Shown here one piece after another: positions 1-9,570 of a DNA stretch of 64,000 nucleotides. The notes under the pieces were generated by a model that did not search any database, had not been told where the DNA came from, and worked only from the letters and a program-made list of their open reading frames with translations. Every line of letters starts with the position of its first letter. Within the stretch, counting starts at the first letter, position 1. The DNA comes from Bradyrhizobium betae (GTDB taxonomy: Bacteria > Pseudomonadota > Alphaproteobacteria > Rhizobiales > Xanthobacteraceae). The stretch lies in assembly GCF_008932115.1 (NCBI RefSeq), contig NZ_CP044543.1, positions 1,674,001-1,738,000 on the forward strand, given 5' to 3'. The position numbers and the translations under genes are program-made.

Positions 1-3000
1 GGCCTGCCGGCGAGCGGGAACAGCATGGTGCTCGGCAAGAGCAACGGCGCCTACGAGCTGGTGGTCTGGGCTGAACCCAAGATCTGGAACGACGCTACCG
101 ACACCGAGATCTCGAATCCGACGACGTCGGTCACAGTGAATCTCGGCAGCGTCCACCATCTGATCAGCGTTTACGACCCGTTAAAGGGCACGTCGCCGAT
201 CGCTACCTATACCGACGTCAGCCAGATCGTGATTCCGGTCTCGGACCATCCACTGATCATCGAAATTGATGCTCCAGCGGGCGGAGGTGCAGGGGCGCCG
301 GCCGTGACCGATGTCAGCGGAACCGCCGCCGACATCGTCTCGCAGATGTCCGAGCTGAACACCTCGAGCGCGCTCAAGACGATCACGCTCACCGATACCC
401 ATGTCCTTCCGGTCGCGTCCGAAGCGACCATGAGCTACATGATCTCGCACTACTCGAACGCGCTGGCGGCCATCCAGGGCGGCTATCAGTTCTCCGTCAC
501 AAACTCCACCTCTGCCTGGAGCGTGACCAAGGTCTACGACTCCACTGCCAAGCTGCTCTCGACCAGCACGTCCAACTTCACGAACGGCGTCATCACCAGC
601 AAGGTCACCGTCAACAGCGACGGATCGTCCGATAACCTGGCCTACAGCGGCGGCAAGCTCGTCAGCGACGTCGTCATTTCGGCTGACGGCAACAAGGATA
701 CCAAGACCTACGATACGAGCGGCAACCTGATCGCGGACATGGCCCAGAACAAGGATGGCTCGTCCTCGAACACGCTGTATTCGGCTGGCGTCAAGACCAA
801 GGCCTACATCACCAACGCCGACGGCAGCCACGACAACTATTACTACAACATCACCGGTCAATCCTACACCAGCGAGCACGATCATCTCGATGCGAACAAC
901 AAACTGCTGTCGGTGAGCCGCACGCATGCCGACGGCACCATGGCCTACAGCCAGATCCTCAACGCCGACGGCAGCAAGGTCACGACCCTGTACGACTCGA
1001 CGGGCCACAAGACCTCGGTCGTGACCGTCACCTCGACGGACACCACGACCAACTTCTACACCACCGCAGGCGTGCTGAAGCAGACGGTCGTGCAGACCAC
1101 CAGCGGCAACGTGACGACGACGAACTACAACGGCTCTCTGCTCGCGTCGGTCTACGTGGTCAACGCCGACGGTTCCAAGGACTCAAAGCTGTACGATTCC
1201 GAGGGCGTCATCACGAGCGACTTCGTCCAGAACAAAGACGGCTCGTCCTCGAACACGGTCTATACCGCGGGCGTCAAGACCAAGGCCTATGTCACCAACG
1301 CCGACGGCAGCCACGACAATTACTACTACAATATCACCGGCCAGTCCTACACCACCGAGCACGATCATCTCGATGCGAGCAACAAGCTGCTGTCGGTGAG
1401 CCGCACGCATGCCGACGGCACCATGGCCTACAGCCAGGTCCTCAACAGCGACGGCAGCAAGGTCACGACCCAGTACGACTCGACGGGCCACAAGATCTCG
1501 GTTGTGACCGCCACGTCGACGGCCACCACGACGAATTTCTACACCACCGCCGGCGCGCTGAAGCAGACGGTCGTGCAGACGACCTCCGGCGACACCACCA
1601 CGACGAACTACAACGGTGCGCTGCTGGTGTCGGTCTACGTGGTGAATGCGGACGGTTCGAAGCAGTCGAAGCTGTACGACTCCAACGGCGTCATCGCGAA
1701 CGACCTGGCCCAGAACAAGGACGGCTCGTCCTCCAACACGCTCTATACCGCCGGCGTCAAGATGAAGGTCTACGTCACCAACGCCGATGGCAGCCGCGAC
1801 AACACCTACTACAACATCACCGGCCAGTCCTACACCACCGAGCACGACCACATCGACCCCAGCGGAAAGCTGCTGCTGGTCAGCCGCACCCATGCCGACG
1901 GCACGATGGCCTCCAGCCAGGTGCTGAACAGCGACGGCAGCAAGGTCACGACCCAGTACGACTCCACGGGTCACAAGATCTCGGTCGTTACCGTGACGTC
2001 GTCAGCGACCACGACCGACACCTACGACGCGTCGTCCGGAGCGCTGAAGCAGGAGATCGTCAAGGCGAGTTCCGGCACCACCACCACGACGAACTACAAC
2101 GGCGCGCTGCTCGCGTCGGTCTACGTGGTCAATGCCGACGGATCGAAGGACACCAAGCTGTACGATTCCAGCGGCAAGATCTCCAGCGATCTGATCCAGA
2201 ACAAGGACGGCTCGTCCTCCAACACGGTCTACACGGCCGGCGTCAAGATGAAGGTCTACGTCACCAACGCCGACGGCAGCCACGACAACACCTATTACAA
2301 CATCACCGGCCAAAGCTACACGACCGAGATTCAGCACACCACCGCCGCCGGTACGCTCACGACCTTGACCCGGCTTCACGCCGACGACACGCTTGCCTAC
2401 AAGCAGGTGATCAACAGCGATGGCAGCAAGGTGACCGACCTCTACGACAGCACCGGCCACAAGACGAGCGAGACCCTCAACGCCACCGACGGATCAACCA
2501 CGACGGATACGTACAATTCGTCGGGCTCCGTCACCCAGCATATCATCAAGACCGCCGGCGGCGACGTGACGACGACGAATTACGTAAATGGCTTGAACTC
2601 GTCGATCTATGTCGTCAATGCCGATGGCACCAAAGAGACAGAGCTGTTCGACAGCAATGGCAGCCTGACCAGCGACTACGTTCTGAACAAGGATGGATCG
2701 AACTCGACGACTGTCTACACGGCGGGCGTCAAGACCAAGGCGTATATCAACAACGCCGATGGCAGCCACGACAACTACGCGTACAACATCACCGGCAAGA
2801 GCTATGTGACGGAGCATCAGCACCTCGACGCCTCGAACAAGGTGACGCTGCTCGAACGCTCCCATGCGGACGGAACCCTCGACTACACTCAGATTCTCAA
2901 GTCGGACGGCAGCAAGATCACGGATGTCTACGACAGCGCCGGGGTCAAGACGACGGAGACCATCAACAACGTCGACGGCAGCTCCGATATCTTCAAGTTC

Positions 3001-3405
3001 AAGATCTCCGGTCTGCCGGGCGCTGTCGAGCACGACAGCTACAATTCCAGCGGCTCGCTGCTCGCGATCGACGTGGCCAACAGTGACGGCACCCACAGCG
3101 TCACCGCGGTCAGCACCGGACTGACGCTGAACGGCGGTGGCGGCAACGACGTCTTCTCCGCGGCGCCGGGCACTACGACCATCATGTTCGGCGGCGGCAA
3201 CGACCAGATCAAGAGCTTCCATGCCGGAACAGCGTCCAACCACGACACGATCGAAATCCTCAAATCACTGGTGGCCGACTACAGCCACCTGCAGATTTCT
3301 CAGTCAGGCTCGGACACGCTGATCCAGCTCACGTCAGCGGATTCCATCCTGCTGAAGAACGTGAATTCAGCGACGCTCGATCACGGCAACTTCCTGTTCG
3401 TTTGA
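1..3405 (+). CDS. Large secreted repeat protein with RTX-like C-terminus (5' truncated by window)
   Basis: The reading frame is open from base 1, so the protein starts upstream; the ATG at 25 is internal. Residues 1-95 after that ATG look like the closing beta-sandwich of a glycoside-hydrolase or carbohydrate-binding module. They are followed by a Gly/Ala linker and then about five repeats of 161-162 residues rich in NADGS, YDS and NITGQSY motifs. The C-terminal 100 residues carry GGGGND and GGGND motifs like calcium-binding RTX nonapeptides and end in a hydrophobic NFLFV tail, as in type I secretion substrates. It is probably an exported cell-surface or matrix protein near the polysaccharide genes. 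The exact function is unknown, and no secretion genes are visible here. Confidence 0.8.
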   Translation, partial: GLPASGNSMVLGKSNGAYELVVWAEPKIWNDATDTEISNPTTSVTVNLGSVHHLISVYDPLKGTSPIATYTDVSQIVIPVSDHPLIIEIDAPAGGGAGAPAVTDVSGTAADIVSQMSELNTSSALKTITLTDTHVLPVASEATMSYMISHYSNALAAIQGGYQFSVTNSTSAWSVTKVYDSTAKLLSTSTSNFTNGVITSKVTVNSDGSSDNLAYSGGKLVSDVVISADGNKDTKTYDTSGNLIADMAQNKDGSSSNTLYSAGVKTKAYITNADGSHDNYYYNITGQSYTSEHDHLDANNKLLSVSRTHADGTMAYSQILNADGSKVTTLYDSTGHKTSVVTVTSTDTTTNFYTTAGVLKQTVVQTTSGNVTTTNYNGSLLASVYVVNADGSKDSKLYDSEGVITSDFVQNKDGSSSNTVYTAGVKTKAYVTNADGSHDNYYYNITGQSYTTEHDHLDASNKLLSVSRTHADGTMAYSQVLNSDGSKVTTQYDSTGHKISVVTATSTATTTNFYTTAGALKQTVVQTTSGDTTTTNYNGALLVSVYVVNADGSKQSKLYDSNGVIANDLAQNKDGSSSNTLYTAGVKMKVYVTNADGSRDNTYYNITGQSYTTEHDHIDPSGKLLLVSRTHADGTMASSQVLNSDGSKVTTQYDSTGHKISVVTVTSSATTTDTYDASSGALKQEIVKASSGTTTTTNYNGALLASVYVVNADGSKDTKLYDSSGKISSDLIQNKDGSSSNTVYTAGVKMKVYVTNADGSHDNTYYNITGQSYTTEIQHTTAAGTLTTLTRLHADDTLAYKQVINSDGSKVTDLYDSTGHKTSETLNATDGSTTTDTYNSSGSVTQHIIKTAGGDVTTTNYVNGLNSSIYVVNADGTKETELFDSNGSLTSDYVLNKDGSNSTTVYTAGVKTKAYINNADGSHDNYAYNITGKSYVTEHQHLDASNKVTLLERSHADGTLDYTQILKSDGSKITDVYDSAGVKTTETINNVDGSSDIFKFKISGLPGAVEHDSYNSSGSLLAIDVANSDGTHSVTAVSTGLTLNGGGGNDVFSAAPGTTTIMFGGGNDQIKSFHAGTASNHDTIEILKSLVADYSHLQISQSGSDTLIQLTSADSILLKNVNSATLDHGNFLFV
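673..3099 (+). repeat. Five tandem ~485-bp coding repeats
   Basis: Equivalent codons (a Val before the ADG motif) occur at 673, 1159, 1642, 2128 and 2614, giving periods of 486, 483, 486 and 486 bp. Units 2-4 are close to each other at the DNA level; units 1 and 5 have diverged. Each unit contains several shorter DG-S/YDS sub-repeats of roughly 25-30 residues, reminiscent of YD/RHS-type beta repeats. Confidence 0.85.
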
Positions 3406-3427
3406 CACACAGACGTCTGGCACAGAA

Positions 3428-3459
3428 ACTGCGCCGGCAGGTTCGCCTGCCGGCGCAGT
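3428..3459 (+). terminator. Strong hairpin terminator after the repeat protein
   Basis: A perfect 14-bp stem (3428-3441 with 3446-3459) closes on a TTCG tetraloop and is followed by CTTTC. It starts 22 bases after the stop codon. It lies between convergent genes, so it may also stop transcription arriving from the minus-strand acyltransferase. Confidence 0.85.
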
Positions 3460-3537
3460 CTTTCGGACAACAGGAAGAGCGACTTCAGTGCGGCCGGAAA
3501 ACTGCGGCCGGGCCGGTGCCGAATGCCGGGCCGACAG

Positions 3538-4641
3538 TCATTTCCGTACGGCCGCGTCCTCAATGACTGGACGATCGGGCGCCGGCATACGCAATCGTGC
3601 AGGCCATTTGATTTTCTTGAGAAGCTTCCTGGCACCCAGCGCCGGACGTTCGACAAACCACCATGAAAAGGCTGCGAAGCAAACGGTCGCAACGATCGCG
3701 GCCACGGACCCCAGGTTCAGACCCGGCCACAAATGAGCAAAGGCCTGCTGAAGCGGAAATCCGTACAGATAGACCCCGTAAGAGTAATCTCCGCTGAGCA
3801 CAATTTGATTCCTGGCGGGATTCGAAACGCCAAGGAACACTGTGACATACGTCGCCGGGAAGGCGACGAGAAGGTCGCCATTGGGAAGGCGGAGCAGGAG
3901 ATACGTCACCACCACGCAAACACCGAACAGCGCAAAAGACCATTTGATCTTGCTGGCGTAGAAGTAAAACAGAACACCAACCAGGAATGAGATCGGCAAT
4001 ACGCCGGCCTTGGCAATCAGAGGCGACTTGGCCTCATGGACGCTATACCAATAAAATGCGAAAGCATGAGCTGCGACAATTGCGACGATCAGCAATGTCC
4101 TGCTCTTTTTCAAGCCTGCGAACGCCAGAGCTCCGAGCACGATGTAGCAATCCAGTTCCCAGGGAACCGTCCACAGCTGCTGATTGACCATGTTCGGCCG
4201 CGGGTTATCCAGAAAGACGCCGGGCAGCGTGAAGTGGATCCATCCAACGATGTTCAGAAGGTAGGCCCAAAATTTCGGATGCGAGAAGTATTCCGAAAGC
4301 GGCAGGGCAGTGAACAAGGCCCCGATCACGAACGCGCTCAAAAGCACTTCGACGATAAGCGCCGGCGCAAGCCTGATCACACGAAGTGCAAAAAACTCCG
4401 GCAACGTCGGCGTGCGCACCAAGCTTCCAGCGACCAGGAAGCCACTCAGTGCGAAAAACATAGGCAATATGCAGGCCGCAAACGGGCGAACGGCAGGCGT
4501 AAGATAGGCGTTGGCGGCCTCGTCACCTATACCCGTCTGGAAAACGTGCACTGCGACTACGCTTAAAGCGAGTGCCAGTCTGAGGTAGTCGAATCCAGTG
4601 GGCCGCCCGTTGGCCGCTGCAATCTTGTCCTCAAGCATCAT
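3538..4641 (-). CDS. Acyltransferase-3 family membrane protein (polysaccharide O-acyltransferase)
   Basis: A 367-residue polytopic protein of the OafA/NodX acyltransferase-3 family. It has the typical N-terminal FDYLRLALALSVVAVHV segment with the conserved His, an FFALSGFLVAGSL helix, the R-x-x-R-L-x-P-type loop (residues near 85), and about ten predicted membrane helices. Such proteins O-acetylate or otherwise acylate surface sugars using a cytoplasmic acyl donor. It is the distal gene of the minus-strand polysaccharide block, but 355 bases separate it from the next gene upstream, so it may have its own promoter. Substrate unknown; the family call is secure. Confidence 0.9.
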   Translation of the reverse strand: MMLEDKIAAANGRPTGFDYLRLALALSVVAVHVFQTGIGDEAANAYLTPAVRPFAACILPMFFALSGFLVAGSLVRTPTLPEFFALRVIRLAPALIVEVLLSAFVIGALFTALPLSEYFSHPKFWAYLLNIVGWIHFTLPGVFLDNPRPNMVNQQLWTVPWELDCYIVLGALAFAGLKKSRTLLIVAIVAAHAFAFYWYSVHEAKSPLIAKAGVLPISFLVGVLFYFYASKIKWSFALFGVCVVVTYLLLRLPNGDLLVAFPATYVTVFLGVSNPARNQIVLSGDYSYGVYLYGFPLQQAFAHLWPGLNLGSVAAIVATVCFAAFSWWFVERPALGARKLLKKIKWPARLRMPAPDRPVIEDAAVRK

Positions 4642-4996
4642 CGCGATTTTTCCAGACTAGCATTTGACTAAAGACATAATGATTACAGATGAGCCGCAAT
4701 GCAACATCAATGGAAGCGATCAGCAATGCAGCTGCGCGTTGATGCGAGTGTTTGCGACACACATTCAAATTTCCGGCGTCCAGCCTCACGTCCGCTCGGG
4801 CACGTGTGGTCACCAGCTTTGCACGCGAAGTGAATCGCCCGGAAATTGCCGCGACAATTTTGTCTAAACCGCGCCGCCATCGCGAGGCGCGCACTACATT
4901 CGCGCCTGCTGGATTGGTTATCCTCGCTCGCGAGCGATCGCCTCCTGCCACCGACGAACAAGCGAACGGCAGGATTCTTGCGCTCGTCCCGCTGCT
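4642..4996. other. Intergenic region, no gene seen
   Basis: 355 bases between the acyltransferase start and the end of the hexapeptide-transferase gene. Short open frames exist here but none resembles a protein family. It should hold the promoter of the acyltransferase-3 gene; I could not assign convincing -35/-10 boxes or a clear terminator. Confidence 0.5.
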
Positions 4997-5548
4997 TCAG
5001 GCGCGCACGCGTCCCGGTGCTTCCGTGCGCACGACCCGCGCCGGTGCGCCTGCAACAACAGCATCTGGTGGAACATCACGTGTCACGACCGCATTGGCCG
5101 CGACCTTGACGCCCGCGCCCAGGGAAATCGGACCGACCAGCACGGCGCCGGTATAGATGACCGCATCGTCGCCGATAGTCGGACAGCCCGGCTCGTCCCA
5201 TGCACGCCGGCCGAGGGTCACGTTGTGATACAGCATGACGGAGCGCCCGATCCGCGATCCCTCGCCGATCACGACGCCCGTCGGATGCGGCAGGATCAGT
5301 CCCGGGCCGATCTCCGCGAGGACCGAGATGTAGCAACCTCGCCGCATCAGCGCGCGCACGAGCAGCCACGTGATCTGATGCCCCCAGCGAGTCTGGAAGC
5401 GCAGCATCTTGGCGACGCGCCAGGTCGTGATCACGGCAAAGCCGGGGCTCGTGAGCAAGGCGATGAAAGCTGCGCCAATGCCGGACTTGCCAGTATTCGC
5501 CATCAGGTCCTCGCGCCACGGAATTCCCGCCTGGCGTTCGTCACCCAT
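4997..5548 (-). CDS. Hexapeptide-repeat acetyltransferase (serine O-acetyltransferase-like)
   Basis: A left-handed beta-helix acyltransferase related to CysE and to exopolysaccharide acetyltransferases. The LPHPTGVVIG and YHNVTLG motifs carry the two active-site histidines, followed by hexapeptide turns (IGDDAVIYTGAVLVG, LGAGVKVAANAVV) and the usual ending AGAPARVVR. The ATG at 5548 was chosen because AGGAG lies 6-7 bases upstream; an upstream ATG at 5566 and an internal one at 5503 are alternatives. It begins 31 bases after the flippase stop codon in the same direction, so it is probably co-transcribed and probably acetylates a sugar of the polymer rather than serine. Confidence 0.85.
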   Translation of the reverse strand: MGDERQAGIPWREDLMANTGKSGIGAAFIALLTSPGFAVITTWRVAKMLRFQTRWGHQITWLLVRALMRRGCYISVLAEIGPGLILPHPTGVVIGEGSRIGRSVMLYHNVTLGRRAWDEPGCPTIGDDAVIYTGAVLVGPISLGAGVKVAANAVVTRDVPPDAVVAGAPARVVRTEAPGRVRA

Positions 5549-5579
5549 TCCCGCTCCTGAAGACATCCGCCAATCTCAA

Positions 5580-7034
5580 CTAACTTACCGAGGGAAGACT
5601 TGCCTGAACAGGCGGAGCCGATCCGCCGAGCAGCGACTGCACGCTGCGCCAGATCCGGCGCCTGAATACCACGTAACTGCCGAGCACGATCAGCGCATAG
5701 ACGACCGTCGCGATCAGCCAATGCGACAGGCTTGCGACGTCGCCCTTGGTCGCGACCAACGCGCACAATGCGCCGAGCGAGGTCGCCACCGTGGCCGGCA
5801 TCAGGGCGCCGAACAACGACGTATAGGAGATCGCGCAATTGCGGGCTCCAATCATCAGCATGAAGGCGCAAACCAGGATCGATACGATCAGGTACACGAT
5901 TGCAACGGCCGTGAGCCCGAACGGCAACGCCACGACGAAGGCAAGGATCATGCTGGCACTGTTGGCGGTGCTCACCCAGAACTGGAGCCGGGCCTTGTCG
6001 TGGGCAAGCAGGATCGGCCCGGCATAGGCCGCAATCGACTGCGCCGCGCCAGCAGGCGCGAGAATGGCAATCAGCGGCAGCACCTCCTGCCAATGCGGCG
6101 AGAGGAACGTCGCAACGGGATATTTCAATCCGAAGGTCAGATAGATCATCGCCGGGAACGTGATCATGGCCGTCATGCCGAGGACAGCGCAGATCGCGGC
6201 CTTGCGCCGTTCCTGCTCTCCGTCACCGTTCATGCGGCTCAAGGTCGCCATGAGAACGCCCCCGCCCGGCCAGGAGAGGATCATCAGCGGCAGCGTCATG
6301 AACTGGAACGCGAGACCGAACAGGCCGACAGCAGCCGCGCCCAGCTTGGCGCCGATCATGAGATTGCCGACGTTTCTCGCCGTGAAGTTGAGGACGTTCG
6401 AAGCAAGCACCCAGCCGCCGAACGACAGCATCAGGGCGACGCTGCGCCATTTGAAGCACAGATGGATGTGGCGCCTGGTGTTCACATAGAACGCGACGGC
6501 GCGCACCGCCTGCATCAGGACATAGTACGCGATCAGCGCCCAAATCCCCCATCCGAGCAGGGCTCCGGCCACGCCCACCGTCGCGGAAACCAGGGCCGCA
6601 CCAGCCTCGATCAGGGCAACAGTGCGATATTGCAGGGAGCGCTCCAGCACCGCGCGCGGGCCCATCGCGGAAATCGACAGGACGACCGAGCCGGAGAGAG
6701 CCGCCAGCACCGACGGCAATCCCGGCATGTCGACGGCGGCCCCCAGCGGCTTCGACAGCACCGCCAGCATCAGGGCACAACCGATCCCAATCGCGACCAT
6801 CAGCGTCGTCGCCGCACCGGCCTCCTCCTTCGTGAGCGACGTCCGCTGGATCATCGCACTCGACAGCCCGAGGTCGGTCAGCATGGAAATGAAGGCGATG
6901 AACGGCAGCGAAAACGCCACGAGCCCGAATTCCGTGGGCGTCACGAAATAGGTGATCAGCAGCGTGATGAGGAACTGAACGGCCGACTTCACGACGTTCA
7001 CGCTCGACATCGAGAGCAGATTCTTGATGATCAT
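5580..7034 (-). CDS. Lipid-linked oligosaccharide flippase (Wzx/ExoT-like, MOP superfamily)
   Basis: A 484-residue protein with about 12-14 hydrophobic helices and the FVTPTEFGLVAFSLPF N-terminus characteristic of the polysaccharide biosynthesis (Polysacc_synt_3) branch of the MOP exporters. It should move undecaprenyl-linked repeat units across the inner membrane for the Wzy polymerase encoded nearby. ATG at 7034 with GGGTGA six bases upstream. Its stop codon is just before the hexapeptide acetyltransferase gene, consistent with an operon. Family assignment is strong; the polymer transported is unknown. Confidence 0.9.
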   Translation of the reverse strand: MIIKNLLSMSSVNVVKSAVQFLITLLITYFVTPTEFGLVAFSLPFIAFISMLTDLGLSSAMIQRTSLTKEEAGAATTLMVAIGIGCALMLAVLSKPLGAAVDMPGLPSVLAALSGSVVLSISAMGPRAVLERSLQYRTVALIEAGAALVSATVGVAGALLGWGIWALIAYYVLMQAVRAVAFYVNTRRHIHLCFKWRSVALMLSFGGWVLASNVLNFTARNVGNLMIGAKLGAAAVGLFGLAFQFMTLPLMILSWPGGGVLMATLSRMNGDGEQERRKAAICAVLGMTAMITFPAMIYLTFGLKYPVATFLSPHWQEVLPLIAILAPAGAAQSIAAYAGPILLAHDKARLQFWVSTANSASMILAFVVALPFGLTAVAIVYLIVSILVCAFMLMIGARNCAISYTSLFGALMPATVATSLGALCALVATKGDVASLSHWLIATVVYALIVLGSYVVFRRRIWRSVQSLLGGSAPPVQASLPSVS

Positions 7035-7072
7035 GACGTCACCCGTGCGTGATCGGTTTCAATAGGGTGCGC

Positions 7073-8122
7073 TCAGGCGACATAGCGCGGTTCACGACGC
7101 ACTCCGAACAACAGGCCTCGCAGCACCGGATCGAGCAGACGGCGAAGTCTCACTTCGATCAGTTCGTAACTGACTGTCCCCGCAACAAGTGCGGCGATCA
7201 AACCAAGACCCGCAAACCCCGCCCAGAGAAGCCAGAGATTCACGCCGTGCGCGGCCAGCTTCACGCCGGCTATCTGCAGCGGGAACAGCGCGAAGGGATG
7301 GACCAGATACAGGCTGTAGCTGATCTTCCCGAGGAACTGCAGGAATTTGCCGCTCAGGGCGACGGCGACGCCGGAGTCTGGAGCAAGGACCATTCCAAAC
7401 AGCAGCGCGCCGGGAACCAGCCCCACCAGCGGATGCAGATATTCAATCGAGACGTACATCGCGGCGCCGCAGAGAATACCCGCCAGCACGCCCGGCCAGC
7501 CCGCGATACGGATCCGCAGGTCGACGAAGCTGAACAGCAGTCCAACCAGAAAGAACGCGGCGATGGGCCGATAGATTATGCCCGCGACGGCGAGCGCGAC
7601 AAACGGCGCAGCCAGGACCCAGTTCCTCGCCGCCGCCATGAAGGCAAGCGCGAAGAGGATGTAGAACGCCCATTCATAACTGAGGGTCCAGGCATTCTGC
7701 TGACCAATCGGCAATCCCAGCGCATCCGGCAGGAAAGCGAGATTGACGAAGAACAGCTTGAGGTAAGTCGGCAGGTCGGTCCCCTTGAAGAACTTGTAGC
7801 CGACCAGCGGCCCGATCGTGAACAGGATCACGTGTAGAATCACGAACACCGGAAGGATGCGCAGGCCGCGATCGAGAAAAAACTTTCCGACGAGGCGGTG
7901 GCGCACGAGGCTCGCCGGGATCAGGAAGCCGCTGATCATGAAGAAGAGCTCGACGCCATGTCCGCCCATGTTGATCGTGGCCTCGAGCCACGACCAGATC
8001 GGCGGCAGAAAGCCCGCGAGCAGCGGCATGTCCTGAAGATGGACGATCAGCACGCTGAGCGCGGCGATGCCGCGCAGCCCCTGGATCGCCTCCACGAAAT
8101 TCTTGCTGTCTCCGCTCACCAC
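7073..8122 (-). CDS. Acyltransferase-3 family membrane protein
   Basis: A 349-residue member of the acyltransferase-3 family: N-terminal QGLRGIAALSVLIVHLQ with the conserved Arg and His, MGGHGVELFFMISGFLIPASLV helix, then FFLDRGLRILPVFVI, and SYSLYLVHPFALFP near the C-terminus. About ten membrane helices. The start is a GTG (two GTGs in tandem at 8122 and 8119) with only a weak ribosome binding site, so the first residue is uncertain. It sits between the polymerase and flippase genes on the same strand, which points to acyl decoration of the same polysaccharide. Confidence 0.9.
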   Translation of the reverse strand: MVSGDSKNFVEAIQGLRGIAALSVLIVHLQDMPLLAGFLPPIWSWLEATINMGGHGVELFFMISGFLIPASLVRHRLVGKFFLDRGLRILPVFVILHVILFTIGPLVGYKFFKGTDLPTYLKLFFVNLAFLPDALGLPIGQQNAWTLSYEWAFYILFALAFMAAARNWVLAAPFVALAVAGIIYRPIAAFFLVGLLFSFVDLRIRIAGWPGVLAGILCGAAMYVSIEYLHPLVGLVPGALLFGMVLAPDSGVAVALSGKFLQFLGKISYSLYLVHPFALFPLQIAGVKLAAHGVNLWLLWAGFAGLGLIAALVAGTVSYELIEVRLRRLLDPVLRGLLFGVRREPRYVA

Positions 8123-8207
8123 TGCGATCCGCTACCAGGACAAGAGAAAGTTCCGGACCAGAGCCCGGGCTGCACATCGCAGCTCATTGCACACGGCAAC
8201 ACGGCCT

Positions 8208-9566
8208 TCACGCCGGTCGTGAAACCATATCGTCGACGTCGGGCGAGAGCGGCGCCGCACTCGAGGCGATCCCGTCATCTCTTTCCTTTTTCCGCGCGAA
8301 GACACCGCTGAATACCACGCTCAGCATGATCAAGCCGCTTGCCGGACCATAGGCCAGAACCGTGATGGTGAAGAGATTCATCGCGACCGCGAAAGAGAGC
8401 TTGTAAATGTCCCTTGTCCTTGCGACCGCGAGGATGACCAGGATCACGAACACCACGAAGATCGGCCCGAACATCAGATACGTGCCGAGATAGAAATTAT
8501 CCACCGGCACGTAATAGCTGAGCTTGTTCGAGAACAGTAGCTGCGGATAGTTGAAACATCCGAGGCCGCAGCCGGTGAAGAAGCCCACCGGCATGAGATC
8601 GGCCATGTAGACGAATGGCAGTTGCCAACTGTTGTTGACGCGGTCCTGCAGGCTATACAAGCTGCGGGACACGCTGACGAGCGAACTGCCGGAGAACAGG
8701 GCCATCAGTACCGCGGGTACGAGGATCGACAGGAACGAAAGCAGCGCCATTCGGCGCAGCATGGGAAACTTCTCGCGCTCGGGCAACAGCCGGACGATGA
8801 CCAGACAAACGACGTAGATCGCCATCACTCCCAGCGAGGTCTTGCTGGTCGTCAGCTTGATCGCATAGAGGCCGACCGGCGCCCAAAGCAGGCACCACAG
8901 CAGGCTGCGGCGCACGGACGTCACCACATAGGTGATGAACACAAAGAAGGCGGCCATCGTGCTGTCGGCCGCCAGGCCGGCCAGCCGCGTCTCCGATGCC
9001 GCCCACCAGAGCCTGCTCGCTTGCCGCGTCCCTCCGAAAGTCTCGTAGGCGAAACCGACCCACGGCAGCTGAACACGCGAGGACAGGACAATCCCGAAGA
9101 TCGTGATGTAAAAGAGGGGATGAATCCAGGCCAGCAATCGCCGGTACTGGCCGAAATCGCGGCCGCAGAAGCAGAAACCCACGAACACCGGCGCGATCAT
9201 CTTGAATGAAGAGATCATGCCGGTGAAGTAGCCGAGGAAGACGTATCCGAGATAAAGCGCAAACGCCATGTAGAACAGCGTCAGGATCGCAACCAGGCTC
9301 TTCCCTACCAGGATGTAGCGCTGGATGAACGCGAGGATGCACACCATCGCGAAGATGTCGGGCAGGAACCAGATGGGGTCGATCTTGGCGACCGCCAGGT
9401 AGTAGCGCAACGCGCCGGCGAGCGCGTCGCGATAGAAGTAGAGAACAAGAGCGATCGCCTCGATATTGAAGGTCGAACCGCTCGCCTGCGCGCCGTCGTC
9501 GATGGGTTGTTCCACAAAGCGGAAGCCCGGACCGGCAAGCGCTGAAGATGATGGATGCGCGGCCAT
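8208..9566 (-). CDS. Wzy-like polysaccharide polymerase (O-antigen polymerase family)
   Basis: A 452-residue, strongly hydrophobic protein with at least ten membrane helices and a large loop before the last helices (residues about 280-370: SLYSLQDRVNNSWQLPF, VGFFTGCGLGCFNYPQ), the layout of Wzy/ExoQ-type polymerases. Position between two acyltransferases and next to the flippase supports a role in polymerising lipid-linked repeats at the periplasmic face. Sequence conservation in this family is poor, so the call rests on topology, the loop motif and context. It ends four bases before the upstream acyltransferase stop in the operon. Confidence 0.75.
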   Translation of the reverse strand: MAAHPSSSALAGPGFRFVEQPIDDGAQASGSTFNIEAIALVLYFYRDALAGALRYYLAVAKIDPIWFLPDIFAMVCILAFIQRYILVGKSLVAILTLFYMAFALYLGYVFLGYFTGMISSFKMIAPVFVGFCFCGRDFGQYRRLLAWIHPLFYITIFGIVLSSRVQLPWVGFAYETFGGTRQASRLWWAASETRLAGLAADSTMAAFFVFITYVVTSVRRSLLWCLLWAPVGLYAIKLTTSKTSLGVMAIYVVCLVIVRLLPEREKFPMLRRMALLSFLSILVPAVLMALFSGSSLVSVSRSLYSLQDRVNNSWQLPFVYMADLMPVGFFTGCGLGCFNYPQLLFSNKLSYYVPVDNFYLGTYLMFGPIFVVFVILVILAVARTRDIYKLSFAVAMNLFTITVLAYGPASGLIMLSVVFSGVFARKKERDDGIASSAAPLSPDVDDMVSRPA

Positions 9567-9570
9567 CGAT

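Noticed and set aside
2341-2352. TAAG sequence as a LapG cleavage site
   Set aside because: It is inside a repeat far from the N-terminus and present in only one repeat; four residues are too few to claim a site.
673-3099. CRISPR-like or minisatellite array
   Set aside because: The ~485-bp repeats are in-frame coding units of one protein, with no spacer structure.
5409-7052. 547-codon plus-strand open frame
   Set aside because: Antisense shadow of the flippase gene, extremely rich in Arg, Gln and His.
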